Source: Maricaulis maris_C (GTDB lineage Bacteria > Pseudomonadota > Alphaproteobacteria > Caulobacterales > Maricaulaceae). From it: DNA of 64,000 bases. Below are positions 1 through 8,256 of this stretch, one piece after another (within the stretch, counting starts at the first letter, position 1; every line of letters starts with the position of its first letter). Under the pieces are notes generated by a model. The model worked only from the letters and a program-made list of their open reading frames with translations. It did no database searches and was not told where the DNA came from. The stretch spans positions 806,001-870,000 of the forward strand of contig NZ_JAGDYT010000001.1 in the NCBI RefSeq assembly GCF_049116555.1. Reading direction: 5' to 3'. Made by a program: the position numbers and the translations under genes.

Positions 1-492
1 AAACAAGACACCGGCAATGGCGGCGCGCATGCGCCAGCCACCGGAAAACTCGCGTGTCGGACGCGACAGGTCGGCATCGGAAAATCCCAGACCCATCAGG
101 ACTTCCGCGGCGCGCGCTTCGGCCGACCAGGCATCAATATCGGCCAGGCGCTCGAAGATTGCGGCGATCCGGTCGGGGTCGGTCGCGGTTTCCGATTCCT
201 GCATCAGGGCATGACGCTCGGCATCGGTGGCCAGCACGACGTCGAGAATGGTCATGTCGGAGGGCTGAACCTCCTGGGCGACCCAGCCCATGCGGGCCCC
301 GCGTTGCAGCCGGATCGGCGAATCCGAAGACGGCTGGTCGATCTCTTCGCGGATCAGCTTCAAGAGGGTCGACTTGCCGGTGCCATTGCGGCCGACAAGG
401 CCGACTTTCCAGCCGCCGGAAATCTGGGCCGAGGCATTCTCGAACAAGGACCGTTCGCCGATGCGATAGTCGAGATTGGAAATCGTAAGCAT
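1..492 (-). CDS. ABC-F family ATPase, N-terminal part (3' end outside window)
   Basis: The reverse strand reads 164 codons from an ATG at 492 down to the window edge without a stop. The protein begins MLTISNLDYRIGERSLFENA. A Walker A motif GRNGTGKST lies at about residues 34-42 and an ABC signature-like FSGGWRMR at about 149-156. The SGGWRMR form and the absence of membrane segments point to soluble ABC-F proteins (Uup/EttA/YheS type), which act on ribosomes rather than in transport. Only the first nucleotide-binding domain is present, so the subfamily cannot be assigned. Confidence 0.85.
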   Translation of the reverse strand, partial: MLTISNLDYRIGERSLFENASAQISGGWKVGLVGRNGTGKSTLLKLIREEIDQPSSDSPIRLQRGARMGWVAQEVQPSDMTILDVVLATDAERHALMQESETATDPDRIAAIFERLADIDAWSAEARAAEVLMGLGFSDADLSRPTREFSGGWRMRAAIAGVLF

Positions 493-662
493 CGTGTCGG
501 CCGTACTTTCACTGCGCGGGCGGGAAGGGTGGTGGCAGAGCCAAATGGCCAACGCCAGACGAGCGCGTGCCGGACATCAGGTCCGGCTTCTTGGCGCGGT
601 CATACCCGCTGCAGTGCAACATGCCCAGTGCCGGATGCGGCGCGCGGGCGTTGACTGGGGAT

Positions 663-1595
663 TTACGGGGCTGTCGGCTCGGGCGCGGAGGTGCTCGAGA
701 GGTCGCGTTGGTCGCCGCCGAGCAGGAAGGCCAGCGCCGCAGCGAAGTCACCGATCTCGATGTAATGGCTGGCAATGATGCGACCGTGGCGGTCCATCAA
801 GTCGATACGGGCGGCCTCACGTGGATCGCGGGCGGCGAGGGCGTCGGCGGCGCTCATGGGAAAGTCGAACACGGTCGCGCCGCCTTCGGTACCGGCCAGC
901 GTGGCAGCAGCCGAGCCCGTGTCCCGGCCCCGGGCCCAGATACGGGTCTCGGCAAATCGCGGCGGGGTCCAGCGCGCCCATGCGGCATTGGTCGGACCGG
1001 TATAGGCGCCGCCCATCGTGGCATCATAAAGTGTCGGCTGACGGTCCATGTCGCGCAGGACCAGAATGGCCGAGGTCGCGTCGGGCTGACCGGCCAGGGC
1101 AAAGCTCAGCTGGCGGCGATCATCGCGCGTGCTGACGCCAATCGTGAAATCGCCCTGGTCCTGTCTGATCGACCAGACTGCCATGTCGGGCATGACATTC
1201 CGGCTCGCCGTCCAGGTGAAATGGCTGCCGGGGAAGTCCATTGCCGGAATTCGGACCCAGCCGATATAGGCACTGATCACGCGATGCTGGAGGTCGGCGA
1301 CCGCCGTGTCGGCGCAGGAAATTCCGGCGGCCTGACGGTGCAGGTCGGCGGTATAGTCCTCCAGTGACTGGCGGCTGATGCCTTCGCGCAGGAGCAGGCC
1401 GCGGGCCTGGAGGCGACCCGCCTCCAGCGCATTGCGCTGACCGGCGGTAAACAGGTGGCAGCGATCATCGACCGCAAGGGCGAGCTGGCGCTCGCCGAAA
1501 ATGCCGACGGCGACATCATCGGCCAGGGCTGAAGCCCCGACACCGGTCAGGCCGAGGGCCAGTCCGAGGGTGATGGCTTTGATGAAGGCGCGCAT
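663..1595 (-). CDS. Hypothetical secreted protein
   Basis: About 310 residues begin with a Sec signal peptide (MRAFIKAITLGLALGLTGVG, then an ASALA-type cleavage site). I chose the ATG at 1595 because it starts this signal directly and has a GCGGGA-like ribosome site; an upstream in-frame ATG at 1613 would add six residues in front of the signal. The mature part has no motif that I recognise. It is probably periplasmic. It stands alone, with short gaps on both sides and the same strand as the ABC-F gene. Confidence 0.6.
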   Translation of the reverse strand: MRAFIKAITLGLALGLTGVGASALADDVAVGIFGERQLALAVDDRCHLFTAGQRNALEAGRLQARGLLLREGISRQSLEDYTADLHRQAAGISCADTAVADLQHRVISAYIGWVRIPAMDFPGSHFTWTASRNVMPDMAVWSIRQDQGDFTIGVSTRDDRRQLSFALAGQPDATSAILVLRDMDRQPTLYDATMGGAYTGPTNAAWARWTPPRFAETRIWARGRDTGSAAATLAGTEGGATVFDFPMSAADALAARDPREAARIDLMDRHGRIIASHYIEIGDFAAALAFLLGGDQRDLSSTSAPEPTAP

Positions 1596-1684
1596 GACAG
1601 ATCCCGCTTGCATGGGGAGATGTCTAGCAGGCGTGGTTTGATGCGGCGTGAAGAAGGGTGGTTAATTCTCTGCAAATTCAAACA

Positions 1685-3370
1685 CTAGGATTGCGCAGAT
1701 ACCCTTTTGCGACGACCGAAGAAGCCACGCAGCAAGAGCAGGAAAGCCGCACCGAAAAGCAGGAAGGCGGCATCGCGCGTGTGATCGAGGGCAAATTCCC
1801 GGGCGCGCTCGGACAGGGTTGGTGCGACCACCGCATAATCGAGCGCCGTGACACCGCGCGCACTCCAGACCGCGGCGCGACCTTCAAGGGCCATCCACAA
1901 ATCCGAGCGGGCGAGCGAGCGTCCGGCGGCCTCGAATGAGGCGATGTCCGGCGCGGTCAGCGTGGCGATCCAGCGGCTCTGATTGGCCTGGTCGCGGAAG
2001 AGCGAGGCGACCCCAATCCCGACTTCCGTGCCGGCTTCGACATCACCGGCATCGGCATAGGCTGCCGCAGCGAGGCGCATCAGGCCGCGCTGGCCGCGCG
2101 ACCGTTCGGCCGCGCGCAGGGCGGCACGAAGCTCGGCCGGGGCATTGTGGTCGATGGCCGGGATCTCGGTCGAACCCGGGCCGATGACGAGGAGATTGTG
2201 ATTGGCCGGAGCGGTGTCGTCGGCATCGCCATACCAGGCATAGAGCCAGGCTTCGCCACTGATCAGGGCGGCGCGGGCGAGCACCGAGAGGGCTCCATGA
2301 CGATCGGCGTCAAAACGGGTCGAGAACTGGACCGCGGTGCGCGAGCCCTGGTCCGCCGAGAAGGGCAGGCCGCTATCGGCAAAGGTCCGCAGATCGGCAT
2401 TGGCGTGCAGGGTGCGGGCATCGCGTATCTGGCGGGTGCCCAGACGTGTGGCGGTCATGGCATCGGCAGCGAGGAAGCTGCGCTGATAACCGGCAAAGGA
2501 GCGGGCGGCCATCAGGCGTGCGGCCGCGGTGGCCTCGTCCAGATTGCGACCGGTGATGACGAGGTGCGGGACGCCGTCATTGTGGAAGGCGATCTCGGGG
2601 CCATTGGACTGGTCGCCGGACCGCAGGGCCGCACGGTCCTCGGGAGCCAGGCGCGCATTGTCGGCGATGCGCACGACAAGGTCGGCCTCGTCGGCATTGG
2701 CGGTGAAAAGCGGGACCTGGCCGGCGCGAAGGGCGAGGCCCTGGGCAACCAGCGCTTCCAGCGTCACACGTTCGCGGCTGGCATCGGTCAGGAGGGCGAT
2801 GCGGCGCGGGGCGGCGTAATGGGCACCGAGGGCTGCTTCCAGATCGCCCAGCGTGTCGATCGCGGCGACCGGTTCGAGGGTCAGGCGCATTTGCGAGCGC
2901 CGGGCATCGACGATCCAGCCGGCAGCCGGGGTATCCGTGGTGTAGGCAATTTCGAGCGTGTTATCGCCGGCACGGAAGTCATCGGAGAACAGCGCGAAGC
3001 GCGCTTCCATGGCCCGGGCCTGCGGACGGATGGTGATGGCTTCACCGCCATTGACCGAGACATGGATCAGTCCGGCGGTGCTGTCGCTGGCCGGGCGGGC
3101 GGCGAGGCGGAGCCAGGCTTGCGTTGTATTGACATGCGGCGGCAGGGCGAAATGAATCTCGGCCCGTTCGCGCGTTGTGGAGAGGATGAAGGCGTTGGAT
3201 CCGCCATCGAGGTCAGCGAGGCTGCGCTCTTCCGTATTGACCGGAATCGCGTCAACTGCGGCAGCTGTCGGCGTGTCCTGTGCCCAGACGGCAAAACTGC
3301 CGGACGCGACGATGGCCAAAGCGGCGACCGCAGACGACAATACTCTTACAAACATGAAACGCTCCCTCAC
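1685..3370 (-). CDS. Hypothetical membrane-anchored periplasmic protein, weakly BcsB-like
   Basis: The product has about 561 residues. An N-terminal signal (FVRVLSSAVAALAIVASGSF) is followed by a long beta-rich periplasmic part and a C-terminal membrane segment (AAFLLFGAAFLLLLRGFF) ending in a basic tail, GRRKR. The order of signal, carbohydrate-binding-like beta domains and one C-terminal TM resembles BcsB, the cyclic-di-GMP-dependent cellulose synthase partner. No bcsA lies nearby, so this is only an architectural likeness. The ATG at 3355 (MFVRV) is an equally good start. Confidence 0.5.
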   Translation of the reverse strand: MRERFMFVRVLSSAVAALAIVASGSFAVWAQDTPTAAAVDAIPVNTEERSLADLDGGSNAFILSTTRERAEIHFALPPHVNTTQAWLRLAARPASDSTAGLIHVSVNGGEAITIRPQARAMEARFALFSDDFRAGDNTLEIAYTTDTPAAGWIVDARRSQMRLTLEPVAAIDTLGDLEAALGAHYAAPRRIALLTDASRERVTLEALVAQGLALRAGQVPLFTANADEADLVVRIADNARLAPEDRAALRSGDQSNGPEIAFHNDGVPHLVITGRNLDEATAAARLMAARSFAGYQRSFLAADAMTATRLGTRQIRDARTLHANADLRTFADSGLPFSADQGSRTAVQFSTRFDADRHGALSVLARAALISGEAWLYAWYGDADDTAPANHNLLVIGPGSTEIPAIDHNAPAELRAALRAAERSRGQRGLMRLAAAAYADAGDVEAGTEVGIGVASLFRDQANQSRWIATLTAPDIASFEAAGRSLARSDLWMALEGRAAVWSARGVTALDYAVVAPTLSERAREFALDHTRDAAFLLFGAAFLLLLRGFFGRRKRVSAQS

Positions 3371-3413
3371 CCCATTTACAGATTATTAAGCAATTGGGCG
3401 GCCAGCAAACGAA

Positions 3414-3743
3414 ATGAGCGCTCTGAAATCGAAATTCTGGCTGGATGCCTTGATACGCAGGGCTGAATCGGCTTTTGCCTCGGCCTATGTGATTCGCCGG
3501 GGAGACGAAGATGCGGGCGCAATACTCGTGAAAGTGGTATCGGGACCGCAACTGGCACACCTCTATGTGCCGTCCCGGGACGATCAGGGTGAACGCATCT
3601 GGACCCGCCGCTCGGAGACCGATGAGGCGAGCCTGGATGCCTATTGCCACAAACGGGCCGGCCAGGATCCGGATATCTGGATTGTCGAGATCGACGACCG
3701 GCAGGGCCGGCACTTCCTCACCGAGCCGGTAGATATTCTTTAA
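3414..3743 (+). CDS. DUF1491 family protein
   Basis: This is a 109-residue protein beginning MSALKSKFWLDALIRRAES, followed by the hydrophobic strand GAILVKVV and the tail DIWIVEIDDRQGRHFLTEPV. Length and these blocks match the small alphaproteobacterial DUF1491 family. Its function is unknown, and it has no signal or membrane segment, so it is probably cytoplasmic. It is divergent from the preceding envelope gene (44-base gap) and lies 57 bases ahead of another small gene on the same strand. Confidence 0.75.
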   Translation: MSALKSKFWLDALIRRAESAFASAYVIRRGDEDAGAILVKVVSGPQLAHLYVPSRDDQGERIWTRRSETDEASLDAYCHKRAGQDPDIWIVEIDDRQGRHFLTEPVDIL

Positions 3744-3799
3744 CCGGCCCGGGTTAGAATGGACAGTGTTCAAATTGCTCTCAGTCCTTCGGGTTCGCC

Positions 3800-4189
3800 A
3801 TGTTGTTTTTGTTCAACGATGTCGTTTTCGATCTGGGTGATCTGAACGGGGTTCTGCGCTCCGGCCAAATCCCGCTCACGCTCGAGCAGATCGAGACTTT
3901 GACCGCCGCACAGCTGAACGGGCTGGTGCGTGAAGCGATTTTTGCCGATCCGAATATCGCCCAGACCAGGCCGGACCATGTCCGCCATCTGGTGGCCCTG
4001 ATCAGCTTCGTCGCACCCGGTGCCAACGCCCTGCTGGCCGTTCGTCCCGAGGGTGCAGAAGTGCCGGCCGAAGTCGGTTTGCGCTATGCCAATGTCATGC
4101 TCACCACGCTGGCCTCGCTGTGGAAGGACCAGCAGCTGGGCTATCTGACGCCAGGGCAGATCAATGACCAGGTCTGGCTCGCCGCGTGA
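3800..4189 (+). CDS. Conserved hypothetical protein, 129 aa
   Basis: This is a small soluble protein, MLFLFNDVVFDLGDLNGVLR onward, with a mix of helices and no signal, membrane segment or recognised motif. Codon use looks like that of its neighbours and the frame is clean. It lies between the DUF1491 gene and prfC on the same strand. I do not recognise the family and assign no role. Confidence 0.55.
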   Translation: MLFLFNDVVFDLGDLNGVLRSGQIPLTLEQIETLTAAQLNGLVREAIFADPNIAQTRPDHVRHLVALISFVAPGANALLAVRPEGAEVPAEVGLRYANVMLTTLASLWKDQQLGYLTPGQINDQVWLAA

Positions 4190-4253
4190 GGTGACTTGCG
4201 CGCGGGGGCGGTAACAGGGTAACCGGACGCCCTGCATCACCTGTGAGCCCATC

Positions 4254-5882
4254 ATGACGACCCCGACTTCGAACGCTCCGGCCCCGACTTCGAAAGCTCC
4301 GGAATGGGCGCGCCGCCGCTCTTTCGCGATCATCTCCCATCCCGATGCCGGTAAAACCACGCTGACCGAGACACTTCTGCTGTCTGCCGGCGCCATTCGA
4401 CTCGCCGGTCAGGTCCGGGCGCGCGGCGAGAGCCGCCGCACCCAGTCGGACTGGATGAAGATCGAGCAGGAGCGCGGTATTTCCGTGTCCGCCTCGGTGA
4501 TGACCTTTGAGCACCGGGCCCTTCTCTTCAACCTGCTCGACACGCCGGGCCACGAGGACTTTTCCGAGGACACCTATCGCACGCTCACTGCGGCCGACAG
4601 CGCCATCATGGTGCTCGATGCGGCCAAGGGCGTGGAGCCACGGACGCTGAAACTGGTCGAGGTCTGCCGCCTGCGCGACATTCCCATCGTCACCTTCATC
4701 AACAAGATGGACCGCGAAGCGCTGGACCCGGTCGACCTGCTGGAAGACATCCAGGACAAGCTCGCGCTCGACACCGTACCGATGCAATGGCCGTCCGGTT
4801 CGGGCAATCGCTTCAAGGGCGTGCTCGACCTCAAGACGAAGAATGTCGTCGGGTATCAAAAGCCTGGCGATGATCGCGATGACACCGCCGCCAGCCCGCG
4901 CTGGGCGCTCGACGGCAATGAAGTCCGCGAGCATCTCTCCGAGGAGGAGGTCGCGGAACTGGAAGAAGGCGCCGAAGTTGCTGCCGAGCTCTGCCCGGCC
5001 TTCAAGATGCAGAGTTTTCTGGAAGGTCACATGACCCCGGTCTTCTTCGGCTCGGCCCTGCGGGGATTCGGCGTGCGCGAATTGCTGGACGGGCTGGCCG
5101 ACATCATACCGGGACCGGCGGCGATGGCCGCGATCAAGAATGGCCAGAATGTCGAGCTCGAGCCGGGCGGCAAGGAAGTCGCCGGTTTCGTTTTCAAGGT
5201 GCAGGCCAATATGGACCCCAATCACCGCGACCGGGTCGCCTTCGTGCGCCTGTGTTCCGGCGTGTTCAAACGGGGCATGAAGCTGAAGACCGAGGCGGGC
5301 AAGCAGCTCACCGTGTCCTCGCCCATCCTGTTTTTTGCCCAGGACCGGGAGATTGCCGATGAGGCCTTCGCCGGGGATGTGATGGGTGTGCCCAATCACG
5401 GGACCTTGCGGGTGGGGGACAGCCTGTCGGAGACGGGCAAGCTGCGTTTCTCCGGCATTCCCAATTTCGCCCCGGAAATCCTGCGCCGCGCCCGCCTGGC
5501 CGATCCGCTGAAGGCCAAGCATCTGAAGAAAGCGCTGGAAAGCCTGGCCGAAGAAGGGGTGACCCAGCTCTTCCGGCCAACCCTCGGTGGTGATTTCATC
5601 GTCGGGGCTGTTGGTGCGCTGCAGATCGATGTGATGCGTGAGCGCGTCGCCGCGGAATACGGGCTCGAGGTCGATTTCGAACCGGCCCCCTATGACACGG
5701 CCCGCTGGGTGACCGGCGCGCGTGACAAGATCGAGGCCTTCGCCGACCGGCACAAATCCGCCATGGCCGAGGATATCAATGGGGATCCGGTCTTTCTCGC
5801 CAAATCGGCCTGGGAAGTGTCCTATTCGGAAGAGAAATTCCCCGACCTCACCTTCCACCGCGCCAAGGAGCGTTCGGCATGA
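4254..5882 (+). CDS. prfC: Peptide chain release factor 3 (RF3)
   Basis: This 542-residue translational GTPase recycles RF1/RF2 from the terminated ribosome. The P-loop HPDAGKTT lies at residues 29-36, followed by the switch region RGISVSASVMTF, the G3 motif DTPGHEDFSEDTY and the G4 motif NKMD. The downstream domains match RF3 (RPTLGGDFIVGAVGALQIDV). Length is close to the 529 residues of the E. coli protein. The N-terminus carries a short Pro/Ala/Ser/Thr extension encoded by a 21-bp tandem duplication (4261-4302). The stop overlaps the start of the MscS gene (ATGA), so the two are probably translationally coupled. Confidence 0.95.
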   Translation: MTTPTSNAPAPTSKAPEWARRRSFAIISHPDAGKTTLTETLLLSAGAIRLAGQVRARGESRRTQSDWMKIEQERGISVSASVMTFEHRALLFNLLDTPGHEDFSEDTYRTLTAADSAIMVLDAAKGVEPRTLKLVEVCRLRDIPIVTFINKMDREALDPVDLLEDIQDKLALDTVPMQWPSGSGNRFKGVLDLKTKNVVGYQKPGDDRDDTAASPRWALDGNEVREHLSEEEVAELEEGAEVAAELCPAFKMQSFLEGHMTPVFFGSALRGFGVRELLDGLADIIPGPAAMAAIKNGQNVELEPGGKEVAGFVFKVQANMDPNHRDRVAFVRLCSGVFKRGMKLKTEAGKQLTVSSPILFFAQDREIADEAFAGDVMGVPNHGTLRVGDSLSETGKLRFSGIPNFAPEILRRARLADPLKAKHLKKALESLAEEGVTQLFRPTLGGDFIVGAVGALQIDVMRERVAAEYGLEVDFEPAPYDTARWVTGARDKIEAFADRHKSAMAEDINGDPVFLAKSAWEVSYSEEKFPDLTFHRAKERSA

Positions 5883-7072
5883 GCAGTGCGGCAGAGGCCG
5901 GCGACAGCCTGATGGCCCAGCTTCAGGATTTGTGGGCCATCGCAATTGACGTCTGGAACACGTCTTTTCTTGGCATCAATGTCGGTCAGGGCCTGTTCGC
6001 GCTTCTGATTGTCCTGGTCGGAATTATCGCACGCGGCATGATCGCGCGCTGGCTGATCGGCGCTCTCAAGCGTCTTGCCCTGCGCACCGAGACCACATTC
6101 GACGATGCCGTGGTCGACGCAGTCGCCGGTCCGATGAAGCTGGTCCCGGTGATCATCTCGCTCTTTTTTGCCCTCAATGTCCTGCAGATCGGAGCCGAGG
6201 GTGCCGTTCGCGGCCATCAATTCGTCCAGTCCCTGGTCGTGATCGCGCTCTTCTGGGCCCTGCATAATGCTGTCGGCCCGCTGGCGCATGCCCTGAAGGG
6301 GCTGCGCAATGCGTTGACGCCGGTGATGATTGACTGGCTGACCAAGGCGCTGCGCATCGTTTTCATCATTGTCGGCGCCGCCGCCGTCCTGCAGGTCTGG
6401 GACATCCCCGTCGCCGGTATCGTCGCCGGTCTCGGCCTGTTCGGTGTGGCCATCGGCCTGGGCGCCCAGGACCTGTTCAAGAATCTCATCGCCGGCATTC
6501 TCATCCTGACCGAGAAGCGTTTTCTGCCCGGCGATTGGGTCAAGGTGGACGGGATCGTCGAGGGCACGGTCGAGGAGATCAATTTCCGCTCCACCGTGGT
6601 GCGCCGGTTCGACAAGGGGCCGGTCTATGTCCCGAACTCAAAACTCTCGGACAATGCGGTGACCAATTTTTCCCGCATGACCCATCGCCGCACCTACTGG
6701 ATCATTGGCGTGCGTTACGATGCGACGGCGGATCAGCTGCGGGAAATCCGCGACAAGGTGCTCGGCTATGTCCAGTCGCATCCGGAATACGCCCAGGCGC
6801 CGGAAGTCTCGACCTTCATGCGGGTCGACAGTTTCGGCCCGTCCTCGATCGACTTCATGCTGTATTGCTTCACCAGGACCACCAATTGGGGTGAATGGCT
6901 GCGCCTGAAGGAGGATCTCGCCTTCTTCATCAAGGAAACGGTCGAAAATGCCGGCACCGAATTCGCCTTCCCATCGACCAGTGTCTATGTGGAAAGCGGC
7001 GCCGAGGTCTTCACCCCGCCAGGCGATGATGGCGCGAAGGCTGTACTGGCGAATGAGGCCGGCAAGGGCTGA
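5879..7072 (+). CDS. MscS family mechanosensitive channel (large, YnaI-like)
   Basis: The 397-residue inner-membrane protein has hydrophobic segments near residues 38-60, 86-106, 115-135 and 152-173. The pore-lining helix is rich in Gly and Ala (AGIVAGLGLFGVAIGLGAQD, about 179-198). The beta domain follows (PGDWVKVDGIVEGTVEEINF), including the VYVPNSKLS block. Extra N-terminal helices put it with YnaI-like rather than minimal MscS channels. Channels of this type open under membrane tension on hypo-osmotic shock. It overlaps prfC by four bases. Confidence 0.9.
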   Translation: MSSAAEAGDSLMAQLQDLWAIAIDVWNTSFLGINVGQGLFALLIVLVGIIARGMIARWLIGALKRLALRTETTFDDAVVDAVAGPMKLVPVIISLFFALNVLQIGAEGAVRGHQFVQSLVVIALFWALHNAVGPLAHALKGLRNALTPVMIDWLTKALRIVFIIVGAAAVLQVWDIPVAGIVAGLGLFGVAIGLGAQDLFKNLIAGILILTEKRFLPGDWVKVDGIVEGTVEEINFRSTVVRRFDKGPVYVPNSKLSDNAVTNFSRMTHRRTYWIIGVRYDATADQLREIRDKVLGYVQSHPEYAQAPEVSTFMRVDSFGPSSIDFMLYCFTRTTNWGEWLRLKEDLAFFIKETVENAGTEFAFPSTSVYVESGAEVFTPPGDDGAKAVLANEAGKG

Positions 7073-7112
7073 CCGGGACGCAAGTCCGGGACCTCGCTGG
7101 CGGCGACCACAT

Positions 7113-7144
7113 AGGTTTCCGCCCTGCACAGGTTTCCGCCCTGC
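7113..7144. repeat. Tandem 17-bp repeat, two copies
   Basis: AGGTTTCCGCCCTGC occurs at 7113-7127 and again at 7130-7144, separated by two bases. It lies in the short gap downstream of the MscS gene, next to a palindromic element. Confidence 0.7.
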
Positions 7145-7181
7145 GTCCCGCCTGCGCGGGACATCCGGCAGGGATGACAGG
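7144..7181. repeat. REP-like palindromic element (GTCATCCC family, short copy)
   Basis: A small hairpin (GTCCCGCCTGCGCGGGAC) is followed by GGCAGGGATGACA. It resembles the GGGATGACG arm of the elements at 20737-20833 and 60556-60593. It sits between the 3' ends of two convergent genes, a usual place for REP sequences. Confidence 0.5.
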
Positions 7182-7194
7182 GGAAGGGGGCGGC

Positions 7195-7668
7195 TCACCC
7201 CTTCGGCAAAAGTCCTGCGTCGCGCCGCAAGGCCTGCGCCGCACCGGCATTGAGCTGCCAGTCGAGATCCGTGGCGACATCCGGCACTGCGCCCCAGGCC
7301 GTCAGGAAGGCGGATCGGGCGGCCTGCAATTGTTGATGCAGGATCTGGCAGGCCAGGTCATCCGGATCGAGCCCCTCGGCCCGGGCCCAGCTGGCGGCAT
7401 TGCCCGCGGCTTCCAGCTCATCAAAGCCGCGCCCGATCAGGACCAGTGCCAGGCGGGCATCGTGGGTGCCCAGATCGCCGTACTCGTCAAACACGGTGAT
7501 GCGCAGGGGCGGCAGGGTCTCACTGTGGACGAGAATGTCGACCGCATCGCCCTCCAGCACCGCAAACTCGGACGGCAAAACCTCCAGCCGAACGCCTGTC
7601 CGGGCGAGCCAGGTTTCAAGCTCGCCAATGGCGCGGGTTGCAATCTCAGGGTCGACGGCCTTGGGCAT
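7195..7668 (-). CDS. Hypothetical cytoplasmic protein, 157 aa
   Basis: The open frame continues upstream, but the ATG at 7668 (MPKAVDPEIATRAIGELETW) is the likely start: the extension would run back through the promoter region of the toxin-antitoxin genes and is low-complexity Arg/Ser/Pro. The protein is acidic, helical and soluble, with no motif that I recognise. It is divergent from the AbrB-like antitoxin gene. Confidence 0.6.
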   Translation of the reverse strand: MPKAVDPEIATRAIGELETWLARTGVRLEVLPSEFAVLEGDAVDILVHSETLPPLRITVFDEYGDLGTHDARLALVLIGRGFDELEAAGNAASWARAEGLDPDDLACQILHQQLQAARSAFLTAWGAVPDVATDLDWQLNAGAAQALRRDAGLLPKG

Positions 7669-7762
7669 GCCGAAAGACTGGCATGACCGTGTCGAACAGG
7701 GAAGCGCGCGTACCGGGCCGGGCCTTTGCGCATTCCGGCGCTTGGTCGACTGTATCAAAACA

Positions 7763-7776
7763 CATGTAGCTATATG
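7763..7776. promoter_or_regulatory. Candidate operator palindrome of the toxin-antitoxin genes
   Basis: CATGTAGCTATATG is a 14-bp near-palindrome with one mismatched position pair. It ends 10 bases before the GTG start of the antitoxin, where a -10 region could lie. Antitoxins with AbrB/MazE folds usually repress their own promoter through such palindromes, so this is the likely autoregulatory site. Confidence 0.4.
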
Positions 7777-7786
7777 AGGTGAGGCT

Positions 7787-8014
7787 GTGACAGGCTTGAA
7801 AATCCGCGCGATCGGCAATTCGCAAGGCGTTGTACTGCCGCGGGCCCTGCTGGATCGGTACAAGCTGAGGGCGGGTGACGTGCTTCATGTGACCGAGGCG
7901 CCGGACGGGTCGATGCGGCTCACCCCGTATGACCCTGCCTTCTCGGAACAGCTCGAAGCGGCAGAGGAAGGCATGGTGGCCTATCGCAATGCCTTGCGTG
8001 AACTGGCCAAATGA
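7787..8014 (+). CDS. AbrB/MazE/SpoVT-type antitoxin
   Basis: The 75-residue protein starts at a GTG preceded by GAGGTGAGG. The N-terminal swapped-hairpin signature is clear: LKIRAIGNSQGVVLPRALLD, then GDVLHVTE. The C-terminal half (FSEQLEAAEEGMVAYRNALR) is an amphipathic helix of the kind that binds a partner toxin. The gene overlaps the next one by four bases (ATGA), the classic antitoxin-toxin arrangement. Here the toxin is damaged (see next entry), so this may be an orphan antitoxin. Confidence 0.85.
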   Translation: MTGLKIRAIGNSQGVVLPRALLDRYKLRAGDVLHVTEAPDGSMRLTPYDPAFSEQLEAAEEGMVAYRNALRELAK

Positions 8015-8253
8015 GTGCCCCCAAATGTTTGTCTCCAGCCGTCGTCAGGGCTGTGCACGACATTCAGATTTCCGAGCATGGCGGTGCGGCGGGTGTGAGA
8101 GATGCCGAGCGTCTCGACAGTTCGTTCGTTCGCCCATCACAGGCCCATGATTACGGGCTGACGGATCGGCATGCCCTGGCCGCCGGCGAGTCTTCCGAAG
8201 TCGATTATGCTGACGGGCTGAGGTCGCGAACGCGGCCAATCTCGGACAGCTAG
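8011..8253 (+). pseudogene. Doc (death-on-curing) toxin with internal deletion of the Fic motif
   Basis: Residues 7-50 (LSPAVVRAVHDIQISEHGG, then GVRDAERLDSSFVRP) match the N-terminal helices of Doc toxins. Residues 56-70 (LAAGESSEVDYADGL) match their C-terminal end, normally of the form LAAGE-SEEDFAxWLR. The middle of the family, about 45-50 residues including the catalytic HPFxDGNKR motif, is missing in frame. Length is 80 residues against about 125-130 for Doc. The other two frames of the region show no Fic motif either, so a deletion rather than a frameshift is likely. The product should lack AMP-transferase or kinase activity. Confidence 0.75.
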
Positions 8254-8256
8254 GCC

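Noticed and set aside
570..587. Hairpin GCCGGAC/GTCCGGC as a terminator
   Set aside because: It is followed by CTTCTT rather than a T-run on the + strand, and by no T-run on the - strand where the genes lie.
4161..5945. 594-codon open frame antisense to prfC
   Set aside because: It lies wholly opposite a clear RF3 gene and has no recognisable domain. Long antisense frames are common in GC-rich DNA with biased third positions.
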